Shown here piece after piece: positions 17,109-26,722 of a stretch of DNA of 64,000 bases. Each line of letters opens with the position of its first letter. Positions within the stretch are counted from its first letter, which is position 1. The stretch covers positions 434,001 through 498,000 of the forward strand of contig NZ_JACXAA010000001.1 in assembly GCF_014699035.1 (NCBI RefSeq), read 5' to 3'. Source of the DNA: Spirosoma validum (lineage in GTDB: Bacteria; Bacteroidota; Bacteroidia; Cytophagales; Spirosomataceae). Below the pieces are notes generated by a model. It saw only the letters and a list, made by a program, of their open reading frames with translations, did no database searches and was not told the origin of the DNA. A program made the position numbers and the translations under genes.

Positions 17109-17227
17109 CTTGTCGCTGACGAACGGAACGCAGCCTTCATAAGGCGAAGCAAGCAACCTGTTTACGCCGAACGGCATCTACTGGCTGTGCGTAACCACCA
17201 AATCCTTTTCCAAACAATTCAATTGCT

Positions 17228-18406
17228 ATGAAAGCCTGGCTTATCTCCGCTCTCTTTATGTTTTCATCGGAGTTTATTTATCCGAAGCGCTCTACGGCTA
17301 CAATAGCTATACTTCCTCCCGAAAAAGCGTCGACGGATAATCCATTGCAAAAACCGATCGATTTCATCGTTGAGGAGGCTGCTCAGCAATTCATGACCGT
17401 ACCACAGACTGTAGGGCTCTCGGTAGGCATTTTTAGAGATGGTCAGACGCACATTTACAACTACGGCGAGGTCGAAAAAGGCAGTCAGCAACTCCCAACT
17501 GGCCAAACGATCTACCCAATCGCTTCCATCACCAAAACCTTCACAGGGGCTTTGCTGGCACAGGCAGTCGTAGAAAAGAGGGTAAATCTGGGCGATGACA
17601 TTCGTAAGTACCTGCCCGGCGCATATCCAAATTTAGCCTACCAGGGTCAACCCATCCGGCTCTTTCACCTGATTAATCATCGGTCAGGCTTACCGTTTCT
17701 GTTGCCGGATCGCCCGGACGCGTTTGCCAACACAACGATACCGTCGTCGGCGATTGCTACCGAACTTTTGCAGAACTACACCCAGCAGGATTTCTACACG
17801 GATCTACGTAATGTCAGGCTCGATAACACGCCCGGTTATACGTTCAGGTACTCCAACACAGGTGCTCAGTTGCTCGGTTATATTTTAGAGCGAGTGTATA
17901 AACTACCTTTCGAAGATCTCGTACGTCAGAAAATAACGGAGCTACTGGCCATGAAACGCACAAGCATTACGTTGCCTCCCTCCGACCAGACGAGTTGCGC
18001 GCCTGGATACAACTGCGACGGTGTTCAGATGCCGTCTATCCCCGATCAGCTTCAGGGAGCCGCTGCCCTCAAATCGACCGTAACGGATATGCTGAAATAC
18101 GTTCAATGGAACGTAGCCGAACAGACAGAAGCCGTGAAACTGACCCACCGGTCAACCTGGGGCGATTCAACTCGGTATTCGGCGGGGCTTAACTGGCAAA
18201 TACTGCACTCATCCGGTTACCGAGCGATCTGGCAGGATGGCAACATTCCCGGTTTCAGCAGTTTATGCGTCAATTATCCCGAACTGAACATGGGCATCGT
18301 TATCCTGTCCAATGAATGCGACCGATCGACAGCTTCCCGCATTACAGCACTGGCAAACCAAATCGCGAAAGCAGTCGACGAACGGGCTGTTACGTTACCG
18401 AATTAA
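17228..18406 (+). CDS. Serine beta-lactamase-fold (class C-like) hydrolase
   Basis: 392 residues, exported by an N-terminal hydrophobic segment (MKAWLISALFMFSSEFIY). Active-site motifs are intact: SxxK at Ser100-Lys103 (SITK), HRSGLP at about 151-156, and YSN at Tyr208-Asn210 (FRYSNTGAQLLGY). It is a paralog of the preceding gene but lacks the TPR tail. The likely role is a periplasmic peptidase/esterase acting on cell-wall peptides or similar esters; beta-lactam hydrolysis is not implied. It is followed by a complex nested palindrome. Confidence 0.88.
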   Translation: MKAWLISALFMFSSEFIYPKRSTATIAILPPEKASTDNPLQKPIDFIVEEAAQQFMTVPQTVGLSVGIFRDGQTHIYNYGEVEKGSQQLPTGQTIYPIASITKTFTGALLAQAVVEKRVNLGDDIRKYLPGAYPNLAYQGQPIRLFHLINHRSGLPFLLPDRPDAFANTTIPSSAIATELLQNYTQQDFYTDLRNVRLDNTPGYTFRYSNTGAQLLGYILERVYKLPFEDLVRQKITELLAMKRTSITLPPSDQTSCAPGYNCDGVQMPSIPDQLQGAAALKSTVTDMLKYVQWNVAEQTEAVKLTHRSTWGDSTRYSAGLNWQILHSSGYRAIWQDGNIPGFSSLCVNYPELNMGIVILSNECDRSTASRITALANQIAKAVDERAVTLPN

Positions 18407-18408
18407 AT

Positions 18409-18714
18409 ACCCCAACCCAACCCCGTAAAGCTAATCTTGCAGGAGTTTTGCAACAGCTCCATGGGGCGACCTGTCAACAGAAAACCGGTCACCCAACCCA
18501 CTTCAAGCGCCGTAGGTGCAACCCAAATGTTGCAAATTAGGACGCACCTACGGCGCTTGGAGGATATGACTAATCCTCTTAGCTATTAACAGGTCGCCCC
18601 CATGGGCTAGTAATGACCTGGATTTACTTTCTAATAAAACTTATACAAGATTAGCCTCTCCTATAGGCTAAATAAATGATTTACTCCCCGCCCCCGTAGA
18701 GATGGGTTGGGGGT
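18409..18714. repeat. Nested palindromic element, about 306 bp
   Basis: Four concentric inverted repeats are visible: 18409-18419 with 18703-18714; 18431-18439 (CTAATCTTG) with 18646-18654; 18460-18474 with 18589-18604 (CATGGGGCGACCTGT, one indel); and 18504-18519 with 18544-18559 (CAAGCGCCGTAGGTGC, perfect). Minor dyads lie inside. The region has no coding frame of note and fills most of the 417-bp gap between the hydrolase and the beta-propeller gene. It resembles a non-autonomous palindromic repeat; no flanking direct repeat was established. Confidence 0.75.
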
Positions 18715-18822
18715 GAGGTAGCATTCGCTACGTAATAACTGATTTACCGTTTGCTCAATGGATGTTTCCCTCTTCAAACCGCTTGCCGACAAAGGGGGTG
18801 AACTCTAAAGCAAATCAATACT

Positions 18823-21156
18823 ATGTCAGTTAGTACGTATCGTTACCCAAATCGGGTGTCTTATTTTTCCACTCAACTCCTCATCAGTCTGTTTTTATTG
18901 GTAGCCTTAACAGCCACCGCCCAAAGTAACTGGATCGCGCGAAGGCCGTTTAACCTGAGTGCAATCACCTATAAAACTGGACTTTTCATCGGTGTAGGTA
19001 CTGACAATACCGTAGCGATTTCTACCAACGGAACCACCTGGATGAAATCGCTGATCGGTACGAATTACCAACTCAACGGCGTAACGGCTGGCTCGCCCGT
19101 TACAGGCGTTGTAGCAGTGGGTGTGAACGGAATCATCTTCGGTAGCTCCAACGGGGGTTATTCCTGGTCCTCGAAAGCGTCGCCAACGACCAAAACGCTA
19201 AACGATGTCACGTACGGCGGCTCCTTATACGTAGCGGTAGGCGAAAACAGTACCATTCTGACCTCATCCGAAGGCAACACCTGGACTGTCCGTTACGCGA
19301 ATACGCCCGTTCCTGTTGCGTTGCGGGGGGTTACGTACAGTGGGAGTCAGTTCGTTGCAGTAGGGTATGGCGGAGTTATCTTAACCTCGCCAAACGGCAT
19401 CAGTTGGACGATGCGTCAGACCAATTCAGGGGCGGCCTTAGAAGATGTTGCCTACGGAGCGGGTAAGTACGTAGCGGTGGGAGGGTATCCATCCAACGCA
19501 AAACTGATTTCAACCGATGGGATTACCTGGACCACTCAGTTACCAGCCACAGGCACTGACTATAATCTGTATGATATTACGTATGGCAACGGCCAGTTTG
19601 TTGCGGTGGGTTATTACGGGACTGTTCTAACCTCGCCGAATGCCATCACCTGGACCAAACGATACCTTGGTTTAATCGAAACCATGCAGGGCGTTGTTTA
19701 TGCCAATAATCAATTTATTACGGTCGGGACCAGCATTCGCCGATCAACGGATGGAACTGTCTGGCAGGCAACCAACGCACCCGATGGGCAGAGTAACTTG
19801 ACCAGTGCAGCTTATGGAAACGGACGGTACGTCGTCATAGGAAACAGCTACAGTAGCACATCAAGTGCACAGGTGCTGATTTCGACCGATGGCGTTACGT
19901 TCAACCGAACCGAATTTCCGACCTATCCAACGCCGAGTGATGTGGTGTTCGGACAGAATTTATTCGTTTCAGTGGATTACTACGGCAATATCTTATCATC
20001 ACCGGATGGGGTCACCTGGACCTTTCGTAAACTGGGCAGTAGTTTCAAAGCCATAACTTACGGCAAAGGGAGGTATGTGGCAGTGGGTACGGGTCAGGCC
20101 ATGGTGTCGACCGACGGTTTGACCTGGACGCCATCGCCCCCACTACTCTCTGTAAACTTTCAGGACATCGCTTATGGAAATGGTCTATTTGTAGCCGTTG
20201 GTGTCAATGGAGCTATTTATACGTCGCCCGACGGGCTAACCTGGACGAGCCGCGTCTCGAACACGACCAACACATTACGTGGAATCGCCTACGGTAATGG
20301 CTATTTTGTTGCGGTGGGTAGTGGCGGAGGTAACGTCCGTCGGTCGACCGATGGCTTCACCTGGACGGGTAGCGGCAATTCGTCGGGAGCCAATACGGGT
20401 AGCATTACGTTCGGGAACGGTCAGTTCGTGATTGCGGGCAATACGTCCATTATGACGACACTCGATGGATTGAATCCAGTGCCTAAAAGCACTCCAAGCT
20501 CTATTGGTAATCTGAATACGGTTCGTTGCCTGAACTGGCAGTTCGTAGCCGTTGGCGAAAACGGCACGATCCTTACATCGATCGCCGATCCAATGCCGTT
20601 TACCGTATCGGGCGCAACACTCTCAAGCTGCGATGTAATGAGACCGGGCACCCAATATTCGCCCGAAATACGTGCTGTTCGCTTCATGCCGGAATACTCA
20701 GGCACCTTCACTCCGCCAATGAGTTTTTCCGTAACAGGACTACTACAGCCAACCACAAATCCTGATGCTATTATTTACCCAGCCGTTGATAATCCTGTAG
20801 TCACCATCGTAGCCTGGGATTCGCAGGGTCGTACGGCAAGCTTTGCCTGGAACTGGTTATCACGTTGCAGTAATGGTCTGCGAAAAGCGGCCGAAGAAGT
20901 CAGTAAACTACAGGTGGTGGTATTGGGGAATCCTACACGTAACGAAACTGTCGAGGTGGAAATCAGCGGAGTTGTTGATGAATCAGTCAGTTTGGATGTC
21001 GTCAATGAACAGGGCATACTGGTGAGTCAACAACGAATCGAAAAGGAAAGTATTCGTGAGCGGCATCACATACAACTGGGCCGGGCAACGGGTCTGTACG
21101 TACTAAAAGTGCAAACCCCTACTCAGGCACAGACCGTGAAGTTGTTGAAACAGTAA
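18823..21156 (+). CDS. Large secreted beta-propeller repeat protein with type IX secretion tail
   Basis: 777 residues. A signal peptide (ending LTATAQ near 34) precedes more than ten repeats of about 42-48 residues with the pattern YGNGxFVAVGxxGxxxxSxDGxTWT, reminiscent of WD/YCF48-like or sialidase Asp-box propellers. The C-terminal 80 residues (LQVVVLGNPTRNETVEVEIS to VKLLKQ) fit a T9SS type A sorting domain, so the protein is probably exported and anchored at the surface. No catalytic residues can be assigned. It is a single gene, followed by an intergenic region that controls the next permease. Confidence 0.85.
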   Translation: MSVSTYRYPNRVSYFSTQLLISLFLLVALTATAQSNWIARRPFNLSAITYKTGLFIGVGTDNTVAISTNGTTWMKSLIGTNYQLNGVTAGSPVTGVVAVGVNGIIFGSSNGGYSWSSKASPTTKTLNDVTYGGSLYVAVGENSTILTSSEGNTWTVRYANTPVPVALRGVTYSGSQFVAVGYGGVILTSPNGISWTMRQTNSGAALEDVAYGAGKYVAVGGYPSNAKLISTDGITWTTQLPATGTDYNLYDITYGNGQFVAVGYYGTVLTSPNAITWTKRYLGLIETMQGVVYANNQFITVGTSIRRSTDGTVWQATNAPDGQSNLTSAAYGNGRYVVIGNSYSSTSSAQVLISTDGVTFNRTEFPTYPTPSDVVFGQNLFVSVDYYGNILSSPDGVTWTFRKLGSSFKAITYGKGRYVAVGTGQAMVSTDGLTWTPSPPLLSVNFQDIAYGNGLFVAVGVNGAIYTSPDGLTWTSRVSNTTNTLRGIAYGNGYFVAVGSGGGNVRRSTDGFTWTGSGNSSGANTGSITFGNGQFVIAGNTSIMTTLDGLNPVPKSTPSSIGNLNTVRCLNWQFVAVGENGTILTSIADPMPFTVSGATLSSCDVMRPGTQYSPEIRAVRFMPEYSGTFTPPMSFSVTGLLQPTTNPDAIIYPAVDNPVVTIVAWDSQGRTASFAWNWLSRCSNGLRKAAEEVSKLQVVVLGNPTRNETVEVEISGVVDESVSLDVVNEQGILVSQQRIEKESIRERHHIQLGRATGLYVLKVQTPTQAQTVKLLKQ

Positions 21157-21231
21157 CGAACAATCGTTCGTGTGCTTAATCGCACCACTGGTTTCGCTAC
21201 GTCCAGACTATTAAATTGACGTTTTCCTGAT

Positions 21232-21266
21232 GTCCATAAGTGAACGTAATACGTCCGGTTTCGGAC
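21232..21266 (+). promoter_or_regulatory. Tandem palindromic activator site (GTCC-N6-GGAC), site 4
   Basis: The proximal copy GTCCGGTTTCGGAC (21253-21266) is the centre of a larger perfect palindrome (arms 21241-21257 and 21262-21278). The distal copy GTCCATAAGTGAAC starts 21 bp upstream at 21232. A sigma-54-like promoter follows, with GG 70 bp after the proximal start. The long palindrome could also fold in RNA from upstream, but only AAATTTT follows, so I favour a regulator site. Confidence 0.65.
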
Positions 21267-21321
21267 GTATTACGTTCAAATTTTACTTACAAATACTTAT
21301 ACATCAGCCGATTATAGTCAC

Positions 21322-21337
21322 TGGTATACTTTTTGAG
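21322..21337 (+). promoter_or_regulatory. Sigma-54-like -24/-12 promoter for permease cluster 2
   Basis: TGGTATACTTTTTGAG has GG at 21323-21324, ten bases, then GA at 21335-21336. The start would fall near 21348, so the transcript would begin just before the hairpin at 21354-21409. Confidence 0.55.
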
Positions 21338-21353
21338 CGATCGTTTTGCAGAA

Positions 21354-21409
21354 GGCAGAGGAGTAAGGCTCCTAACGGTTTATTGTCCCCATGCCCTTAC
21401 TCCTATGCC
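21354..21409. repeat. Leader hairpin immediately before a permease start codon
   Basis: Arms 21354-21367 (GGCAGAGGAGTAAG) and 21396-21409 pair with one mismatch. The right arm ends 8 nt before ATG 21418. It resembles the other permease-spacer hairpins (shared word ATGCCCTTAC with the one at 10246). If the sigma-54-like start is right, this hairpin makes up most of the leader and could control translation. Confidence 0.65.
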
Positions 21410-21417
21410 CTAAGCCT

Positions 21418-23769
21418 ATGCTCAACAATTATCTCAAAATAGCGCTACGGAATCTCTGGCGCAATAGACTATACAGTGTCCTGAACATTGGCGGTTTAGC
21501 GATTGGGCTGGCTGCCTGTTTGCTCATGGTGCTGTACGTCGATCATGAGTTTTCATTTGATCGGCATCATCCAAACGCAGATCGAATTGTGCGTGTAACA
21601 ACCGACTTAAAAACGCCGGAATCGCCTTTGTCGATCGCGTCGAGCCCGATGTTATTAGCCCCTGTATTGAAACACGATTATCCTGAAGTTGAGACCGCCG
21701 TTCGGTTTCGACTTACCGGAGCGTTTGTCCGGGTGAAGGATAAACTGGTTAGTGAACTGGATGTGTACTACGCGGATAATGACGTTTTTTCCGTCTTCGC
21801 CTACGATTTTTTGGTCGGTAACCCTAAGCGGGCGTTGCTGAATCCCAATAGTGCTGTCGTTACGGAGAAGTTTGCCAACAAGTATTTTGGTCGGACAAAT
21901 ATTCTGGGAAAACCAATCGAGATCAATAAACAGACGTATCAGATTACCGGCGTTATCGCCAACCTACCCAGCAATTCAGATTTACCAATAAATGCGTTGC
22001 TGTCGAATAAATTTCCGATTACCACCGCTTGGCTCGAAGAAGATTTCCCGGCTTACACATTCGTTCTCTTCAAACATCAGCCCAATCTGCCCGATTTCAG
22101 GAAGAAACTGGACCAGATTGCTACGAAATACGTTACTCCGGAATTGTTGAAGCAGGGCGGCAAAGGTTACTCCGTCAGTTTCCCGGCCGAGTTGTTGAAC
22201 GATGTGCACTACAGCCAGGGAAAAATAGCCGATACGCCCAAAGGCAATAAGCAATACGGTTATTTGTTCGCCTTTTTGGCCGTCTTTGTGTTGTCGATTG
22301 CCCTCTTGAATTACATCAATCTGATAACGGCCAAAGCCACTGAACGTGCTAAAGAAGTAGGAATTCGTAAAGCAACCGGCGCCCAGCGGAGTCAGTTGAT
22401 ACGACAGTTTCTGTTTGAATCATTTCTGCTGAGTGGTTTGGCGCTCATGCTTGCCATCTTCCTGTTACAGATAGCCATTCCCTTTTTCAATGAACTGCTA
22501 ACGATTCAGTTACGGATTACCTGGCCCGATATGCTTTTGCTGAGTAGCGTCACCTGGGTCGTGATTACGTTGCTCGGCGGGTTTTACCCGGCCTTTGTCC
22601 TGTCGGGGTATCAGCCAGTAAGCGTCCTGAAAGGAAGGCTAAGTAGTTATGGGCAGGGGTTGTGGTTGCGGAAAACGGTCATTGTTTTTCAGTTCATGCT
22701 GGCCGTTGGCATGATTGCCGGTGTGCTCGTGATTCATCGGCAAATGGATTACCTGCAACACTACGACGTTGGTTTCACCAAAGAGCAAATCCTGAGTGTT
22801 TATTTACCCGACGATTCGATCGCGAGAGCAACCGCACCAGCATTGGCGAATACCCTCAAACAACGGAGTGAAATAGGCGACGTAACGCTTGGTTCAGGCT
22901 TAACAAATGGCCCAATGGCGATGGCATCGACGAACATTCTGACGAACGGAAAAAAGCGGGAAGTGATGAGCAATTACCTGTTTGTGGATGATAAGTTTCT
23001 TCCGTTGCTACGTATCAAATTAGCGGAAGGCCGCAATTTATCAGGCCAGATTAAAGCAGATGAAAAAGGTGGCTTTCTGGTTAACGAAGCTTTTCTGAGG
23101 TTAGCGGGCTGGAAAAAAGGACTTAATCAGACGATGGAAGGGTTTGGGCATAAAGGTAACGTAACAGGCGTGGTGAAGAACTTCAATTATCACTCGCTGC
23201 ACAACCCGGTTGAGCCGCTGGTGATGGTGTATAATACGGTGCCTGCGACTAACATCATGCTGAAGGTGAAGCCGGTAGATATACCCCTTGTAAAAACGAT
23301 CTGGCAGAGCCATTACCCGGCGTATCCGTTTGATTACGAGTTCCTGGATGTATCGTATGCAACAAAATACCGCAAAGACCAGCTTATGGCAACCGTATTC
23401 AACGGGTTTGCGGGATTAACTATCCTGGTATCCTGCCTGGGTTTATTCGGGCTCGCTACGTTAACCACCGAACGGCGGACGAAAGAGATTGGCGTTCGGA
23501 AAGTGCTGGGCGCTTCAGTTGCCAATGTCGTTACGTTACTCTCAAAAGATTTTCTGAAGCTAGTCCTGATCGCTATTGGCATTGCCTCCCCTCTGGCGTG
23601 GTGGACCATGAGCCGCTGGTTACAGGATTTCGCGTACAAAGCTGACCTATCAGGGTGGGTATTTGCGCTGGCAGGCCTGCTCGCCATTGTCATCGCTCTC
23701 CTGACAATTAGTTTCCAAAGTATCAAAGCTGCTTTAACGAATCCGGTGAAGAGTTTACGAAGTGAATAG
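21418..23769 (+). CDS. FtsX/MacB-type ABC transporter permease
   Basis: 783 residues from ATG 21418. The frame is open from 21391, but MLNNYLKIALRNLWRNRLYS is the conserved family start and the upstream part is hairpin. Two MacB-core plus FtsX units are present with signatures RAKEVGIRKATGAQ and RTKEIGVRKVLGAS, ending NPVKSLRSE. It is the first gene of cluster 2 and lies behind the palindromic activator site and sigma-54-like promoter. The next permease follows after 63 bp. No ATPase is nearby. Confidence 0.93.
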   Translation: MLNNYLKIALRNLWRNRLYSVLNIGGLAIGLAACLLMVLYVDHEFSFDRHHPNADRIVRVTTDLKTPESPLSIASSPMLLAPVLKHDYPEVETAVRFRLTGAFVRVKDKLVSELDVYYADNDVFSVFAYDFLVGNPKRALLNPNSAVVTEKFANKYFGRTNILGKPIEINKQTYQITGVIANLPSNSDLPINALLSNKFPITTAWLEEDFPAYTFVLFKHQPNLPDFRKKLDQIATKYVTPELLKQGGKGYSVSFPAELLNDVHYSQGKIADTPKGNKQYGYLFAFLAVFVLSIALLNYINLITAKATERAKEVGIRKATGAQRSQLIRQFLFESFLLSGLALMLAIFLLQIAIPFFNELLTIQLRITWPDMLLLSSVTWVVITLLGGFYPAFVLSGYQPVSVLKGRLSSYGQGLWLRKTVIVFQFMLAVGMIAGVLVIHRQMDYLQHYDVGFTKEQILSVYLPDDSIARATAPALANTLKQRSEIGDVTLGSGLTNGPMAMASTNILTNGKKREVMSNYLFVDDKFLPLLRIKLAEGRNLSGQIKADEKGGFLVNEAFLRLAGWKKGLNQTMEGFGHKGNVTGVVKNFNYHSLHNPVEPLVMVYNTVPATNIMLKVKPVDIPLVKTIWQSHYPAYPFDYEFLDVSYATKYRKDQLMATVFNGFAGLTILVSCLGLFGLATLTTERRTKEIGVRKVLGASVANVVTLLSKDFLKLVLIAIGIASPLAWWTMSRWLQDFAYKADLSGWVFALAGLLAIVIALLTISFQSIKAALTNPVKSLRSE

Positions 23770-23832
23770 CATAAAGGCGTAGGGTAACTCTACTCCCCTA
23801 CTATAACCCTCACACCCTAACCTCATACGTGC

Positions 23833-26208
23833 ATGTTGCGCAACATTTTCAACACCGCCTTTCGTAACCTCTGGAAACACAAACTGTTTTCCTTTATCAA
23901 CGTATTTGGTCTGGCGTCAGGCATGTTGGTTTGTCTGCTGGCGATGATCGGGATTAAAGGTGCTTTTGAGTACGATTCCTTTCATCCAAACCCCGACCGA
24001 ACGTATCGCATCCTGACCGATGTCACAACCCAAACGAATGATGAACAAGGGTACGCTACGTCGCCGATGCCGTTGGCAGATGCGTTGAAGAAGCAGTATC
24101 CGTTTGTTGAAGAAGCTACGCGGGTTGTCCGGAATTATGGTGATTTTACGGCTAACCGGAAACAATTACCGCTGATTTTTAGCAGCGTTGACCCGGGGTT
24201 TTTCCGTATTTTCGGTTTTACGTTAGCCAAAGGACAAGCGGCCATTGCTCCCCAAAGCGTAGTGCTGACGCCGAAAACCGCCGAACGTTTTTTTGGTACA
24301 GCCAATCCAGTTGGTAAACGTATCGACCATACACAACTCGGCGCTTTAACCGTTTCCGGAGTTCTGGCAGAGCCGCCCGCCAAAACGCACCTTGATTTCG
24401 ACATGCTGGTGTCGATAGCTACGCTTACGGGTTCCGACTGGGTACGCTCACAAACCAACTGGGGGCAATACACACAGGGGTACACCTATGTTTTGCTCAA
24501 ACCGGGAATTTCGGCTCCAACGCTGGATGAGATATTACCGTCGCTGGCGGCCCGCGTCACGAAAGGAATTCGATTCACCAGCGAGAAAGGCTATACGTTC
24601 CGCAGTCAATCGCTGAGTCAGCTTACGCCCGCCAGCGAGGAACTGATGCTTGGGACCTATGAACCTACCATCGGCAAACTAATAACCGAGATGGCCGTCG
24701 GGTTGCTGACGCTGTTACTGGCCACGTTCAACTACATCAACCTGACACTGGCCCGCTCACTGAGCCGCGCCCGCGAGGTAGGAATCCGGAAAGTATCGGG
24801 CGCGCTACGTTGGCAACTGATGGGTCAATTTATGGCCGAATCCGCCTTTCTGTCGATACTGGGGCTTGGGCTGGCTTATGGCATGCTTCAGTTGGTGAAA
24901 CCTATGCCGTTTGTGCAGCAATGGCTAATTGGTGGGGTTGAGTGGGAACAGGACATTCGGGTATGGCTGGTTTTCATTACGTTCAGCCTGGTAACGGGGC
25001 TGCTGGCGGGTATCCTCCCTGCCCGGATTCTATCGGGATTTCAACCGGCGCAGGTGCTACGTAGTCAAACGGGTATTCGTGTTTTTCGGAGCATCACTCT
25101 TCGTAAATCGCTGATTGTCGCTCAGTTTGCCATTTCTTTATTTTCCATGATTACGCTGCTTGGCATGGCCCGGCAACAGCATTACATGGGAACGGCCGAT
25201 TATGGCTTTCAGCGAGACAACATCCTGACAATTCCGCTGAATGGGTTTCCGGCCAATCGGTTAGCAACCAGCCTGAATCAATTGGCGGGCGTTGAACGCG
25301 TAACGGCTACGGCAGCCCTGTTCGGCGATCATGGCGGAGACTGGCGGATGATTTATCGGCAGCGAACGGGTGGCGATTCGGTGGTTACGGATGTCTTTGC
25401 CACAGATTCTCATTTACTGCCAACTCTTGGCCTGACGTTATTGGCCGGTCAGAACATCCTGGCGTCGGTTTCCGACTCAGCCTCACGCCTGGTTCTGCTG
25501 AATGAAGAAGCCGTTCGGACACTGCGGCTGGGCGAACCGGGGGCTGCCGTCGGACAAACGCTCTGGCTAAACGACAGCATCGACGTACAGGTAGCGGGCG
25601 TGGTGAAAGATTTTCAGTTCACTACGTTAGTCTGGAAAATACGACCGCTCATGCTACGTTACCAGCCTACCCACTTTCGGTATCTGAACGTAAAAGTAGC
25701 CACTGGAAATCCAGAAGCCGCCAAAGCCGACATTGCCCGGATCTGGAAAAAGCTCAATCCGTATGAACCGTTCGCCGGAGTATGGTACAACGATTTCCTC
25801 AGCGATCGGCACAGCCATACCGACGACATTTCGTTTATGGGCCTTCTGCTTGGTCTGGCCATTTCTATTGCCTGTCTGGGGTTGCTGGGCATGGTTACCT
25901 ACACAACCCAGTTACGTACCAAAGAGGTAGGCATCCGCAAGATAATGGGTGCGCGCATCGACCAGATTATCTGGCTGTTATCCTGGGATTTTCTGAAGTT
26001 ATTACTGCTTGCCGGCGCCATTGCACTGCCGTTGGGCTATCTGGCTACGCGTTTCTTTTTAATGACGTTTGCGTATCATATTTCGGTGGGTATGGGCATG
26101 TTAAGCCTTTGTTTCGGAACGATGCTCCTGCTGGGCGGGCTAACCATCGGCTGGCGAACATACCGAACGGCTCTGACCAACCCAACCGATAGTTTACGAA
26201 GCGAATAA
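23833..26208 (+). CDS. FtsX/MacB-type ABC transporter permease
   Basis: 791 residues starting MLRNIFNTAFRNLWKHKLFS. Two MacB-core plus FtsX units have signatures RAREVGIRKVSGAL and RTKEVGIRKIMGAR. The C-terminus reads NPTDSLRSE, a small departure from the usual NPVKSLRSE. It sits 63 bp behind its paralog, in a spacer with only weak dyad symmetry. The second half is more divergent than in the other paralogs, so it may pair with a different partner. Confidence 0.92.
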   Translation: MLRNIFNTAFRNLWKHKLFSFINVFGLASGMLVCLLAMIGIKGAFEYDSFHPNPDRTYRILTDVTTQTNDEQGYATSPMPLADALKKQYPFVEEATRVVRNYGDFTANRKQLPLIFSSVDPGFFRIFGFTLAKGQAAIAPQSVVLTPKTAERFFGTANPVGKRIDHTQLGALTVSGVLAEPPAKTHLDFDMLVSIATLTGSDWVRSQTNWGQYTQGYTYVLLKPGISAPTLDEILPSLAARVTKGIRFTSEKGYTFRSQSLSQLTPASEELMLGTYEPTIGKLITEMAVGLLTLLLATFNYINLTLARSLSRAREVGIRKVSGALRWQLMGQFMAESAFLSILGLGLAYGMLQLVKPMPFVQQWLIGGVEWEQDIRVWLVFITFSLVTGLLAGILPARILSGFQPAQVLRSQTGIRVFRSITLRKSLIVAQFAISLFSMITLLGMARQQHYMGTADYGFQRDNILTIPLNGFPANRLATSLNQLAGVERVTATAALFGDHGGDWRMIYRQRTGGDSVVTDVFATDSHLLPTLGLTLLAGQNILASVSDSASRLVLLNEEAVRTLRLGEPGAAVGQTLWLNDSIDVQVAGVVKDFQFTTLVWKIRPLMLRYQPTHFRYLNVKVATGNPEAAKADIARIWKKLNPYEPFAGVWYNDFLSDRHSHTDDISFMGLLLGLAISIACLGLLGMVTYTTQLRTKEVGIRKIMGARIDQIIWLLSWDFLKLLLLAGAIALPLGYLATRFFLMTFAYHISVGMGMLSLCFGTMLLLGGLTIGWRTYRTALTNPTDSLRSE

Positions 26209-26256
26209 GGCAATCCCTGCGCTCGGTCCACTGCAAGATTTTAACCCTAAAACACT

Positions 26257-26550
26257 ATGTCATACATCGCCATCCCCATCTCCTCGATGCCTGGTAAGCA
26301 GGACATCGAAATCGACGTAACCATCAATGGACAGAAACAGGCGTTGCACTACCGCGTCGAACTGTTTTACTGGGGCGACTGCCACGTTCCAACTTTCGAC
26401 CGGGTTGAATGCATTCAGCAAATGCTGGCTGGTTACGATCGGGATTGGAGCCTTTACTACATTGGTGCACCAAACGATGAGTTCGTCCCTATTACGTTTG
26501 TCAAAAAAGAAGATCTGGCCAAACAGCGGAAGTTGCTGATGGCCAGATAA
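26257..26550 (+). CDS. Conserved hypothetical protein, 97 aa
   Basis: The product starts MSYIAIPISSMPGKQDIEID. It has no signal peptide or membrane segment. It looks like a compact alpha/beta domain (INGQKQALHYRVELFYWGDC, then FDRVECIQQMLAGYDRDWSL, YYIGAPNDEFVPITFVKK). It begins 48 bp after the permease on the same strand. I do not recognise a named family and cannot assign a function. Confidence 0.7.
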   Translation: MSYIAIPISSMPGKQDIEIDVTINGQKQALHYRVELFYWGDCHVPTFDRVECIQQMLAGYDRDWSLYYIGAPNDEFVPITFVKKEDLAKQRKLLMAR

Positions 26551-26662
26551 CTACGCCTGATCTTCTTTGCGGTTAAACACGCACTATATTTTCACATACA
26601 CTTTTCCGGATCAGCCTACTCGCCGATTTAGGGTCATACTATTTTTATATATAAGAAAATTA

Positions 26663-26670
26663 TATATTTG
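26663..26670 (+). promoter_or_regulatory. Possible Bacteroidetes -7 element before a permease
   Basis: TATATTTG matches the TAnnTTTG consensus 52 bp before ATG 26723, in an AT-rich stretch with a small dyad (AGAATAATCATTCT just downstream). No good -33 TTG is seen at 19-21 bp. This permease has no GTCC-N6-GGAC site, so it may be controlled differently from its neighbours. Confidence 0.35.
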
Positions 26671-26722
26671 ACTTTCAGAATAATCATTCTAATTCCTGGC
26701 CCTATATCAAATCACTGCGTTT

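Noticed and set aside
23770-23832. Possible inverted repeat between two permeases like the other spacers
   Set aside because: Only short TAGGGT/ACCCTA matches pair; arms are not continuous, so I do not list it with the hairpin family.
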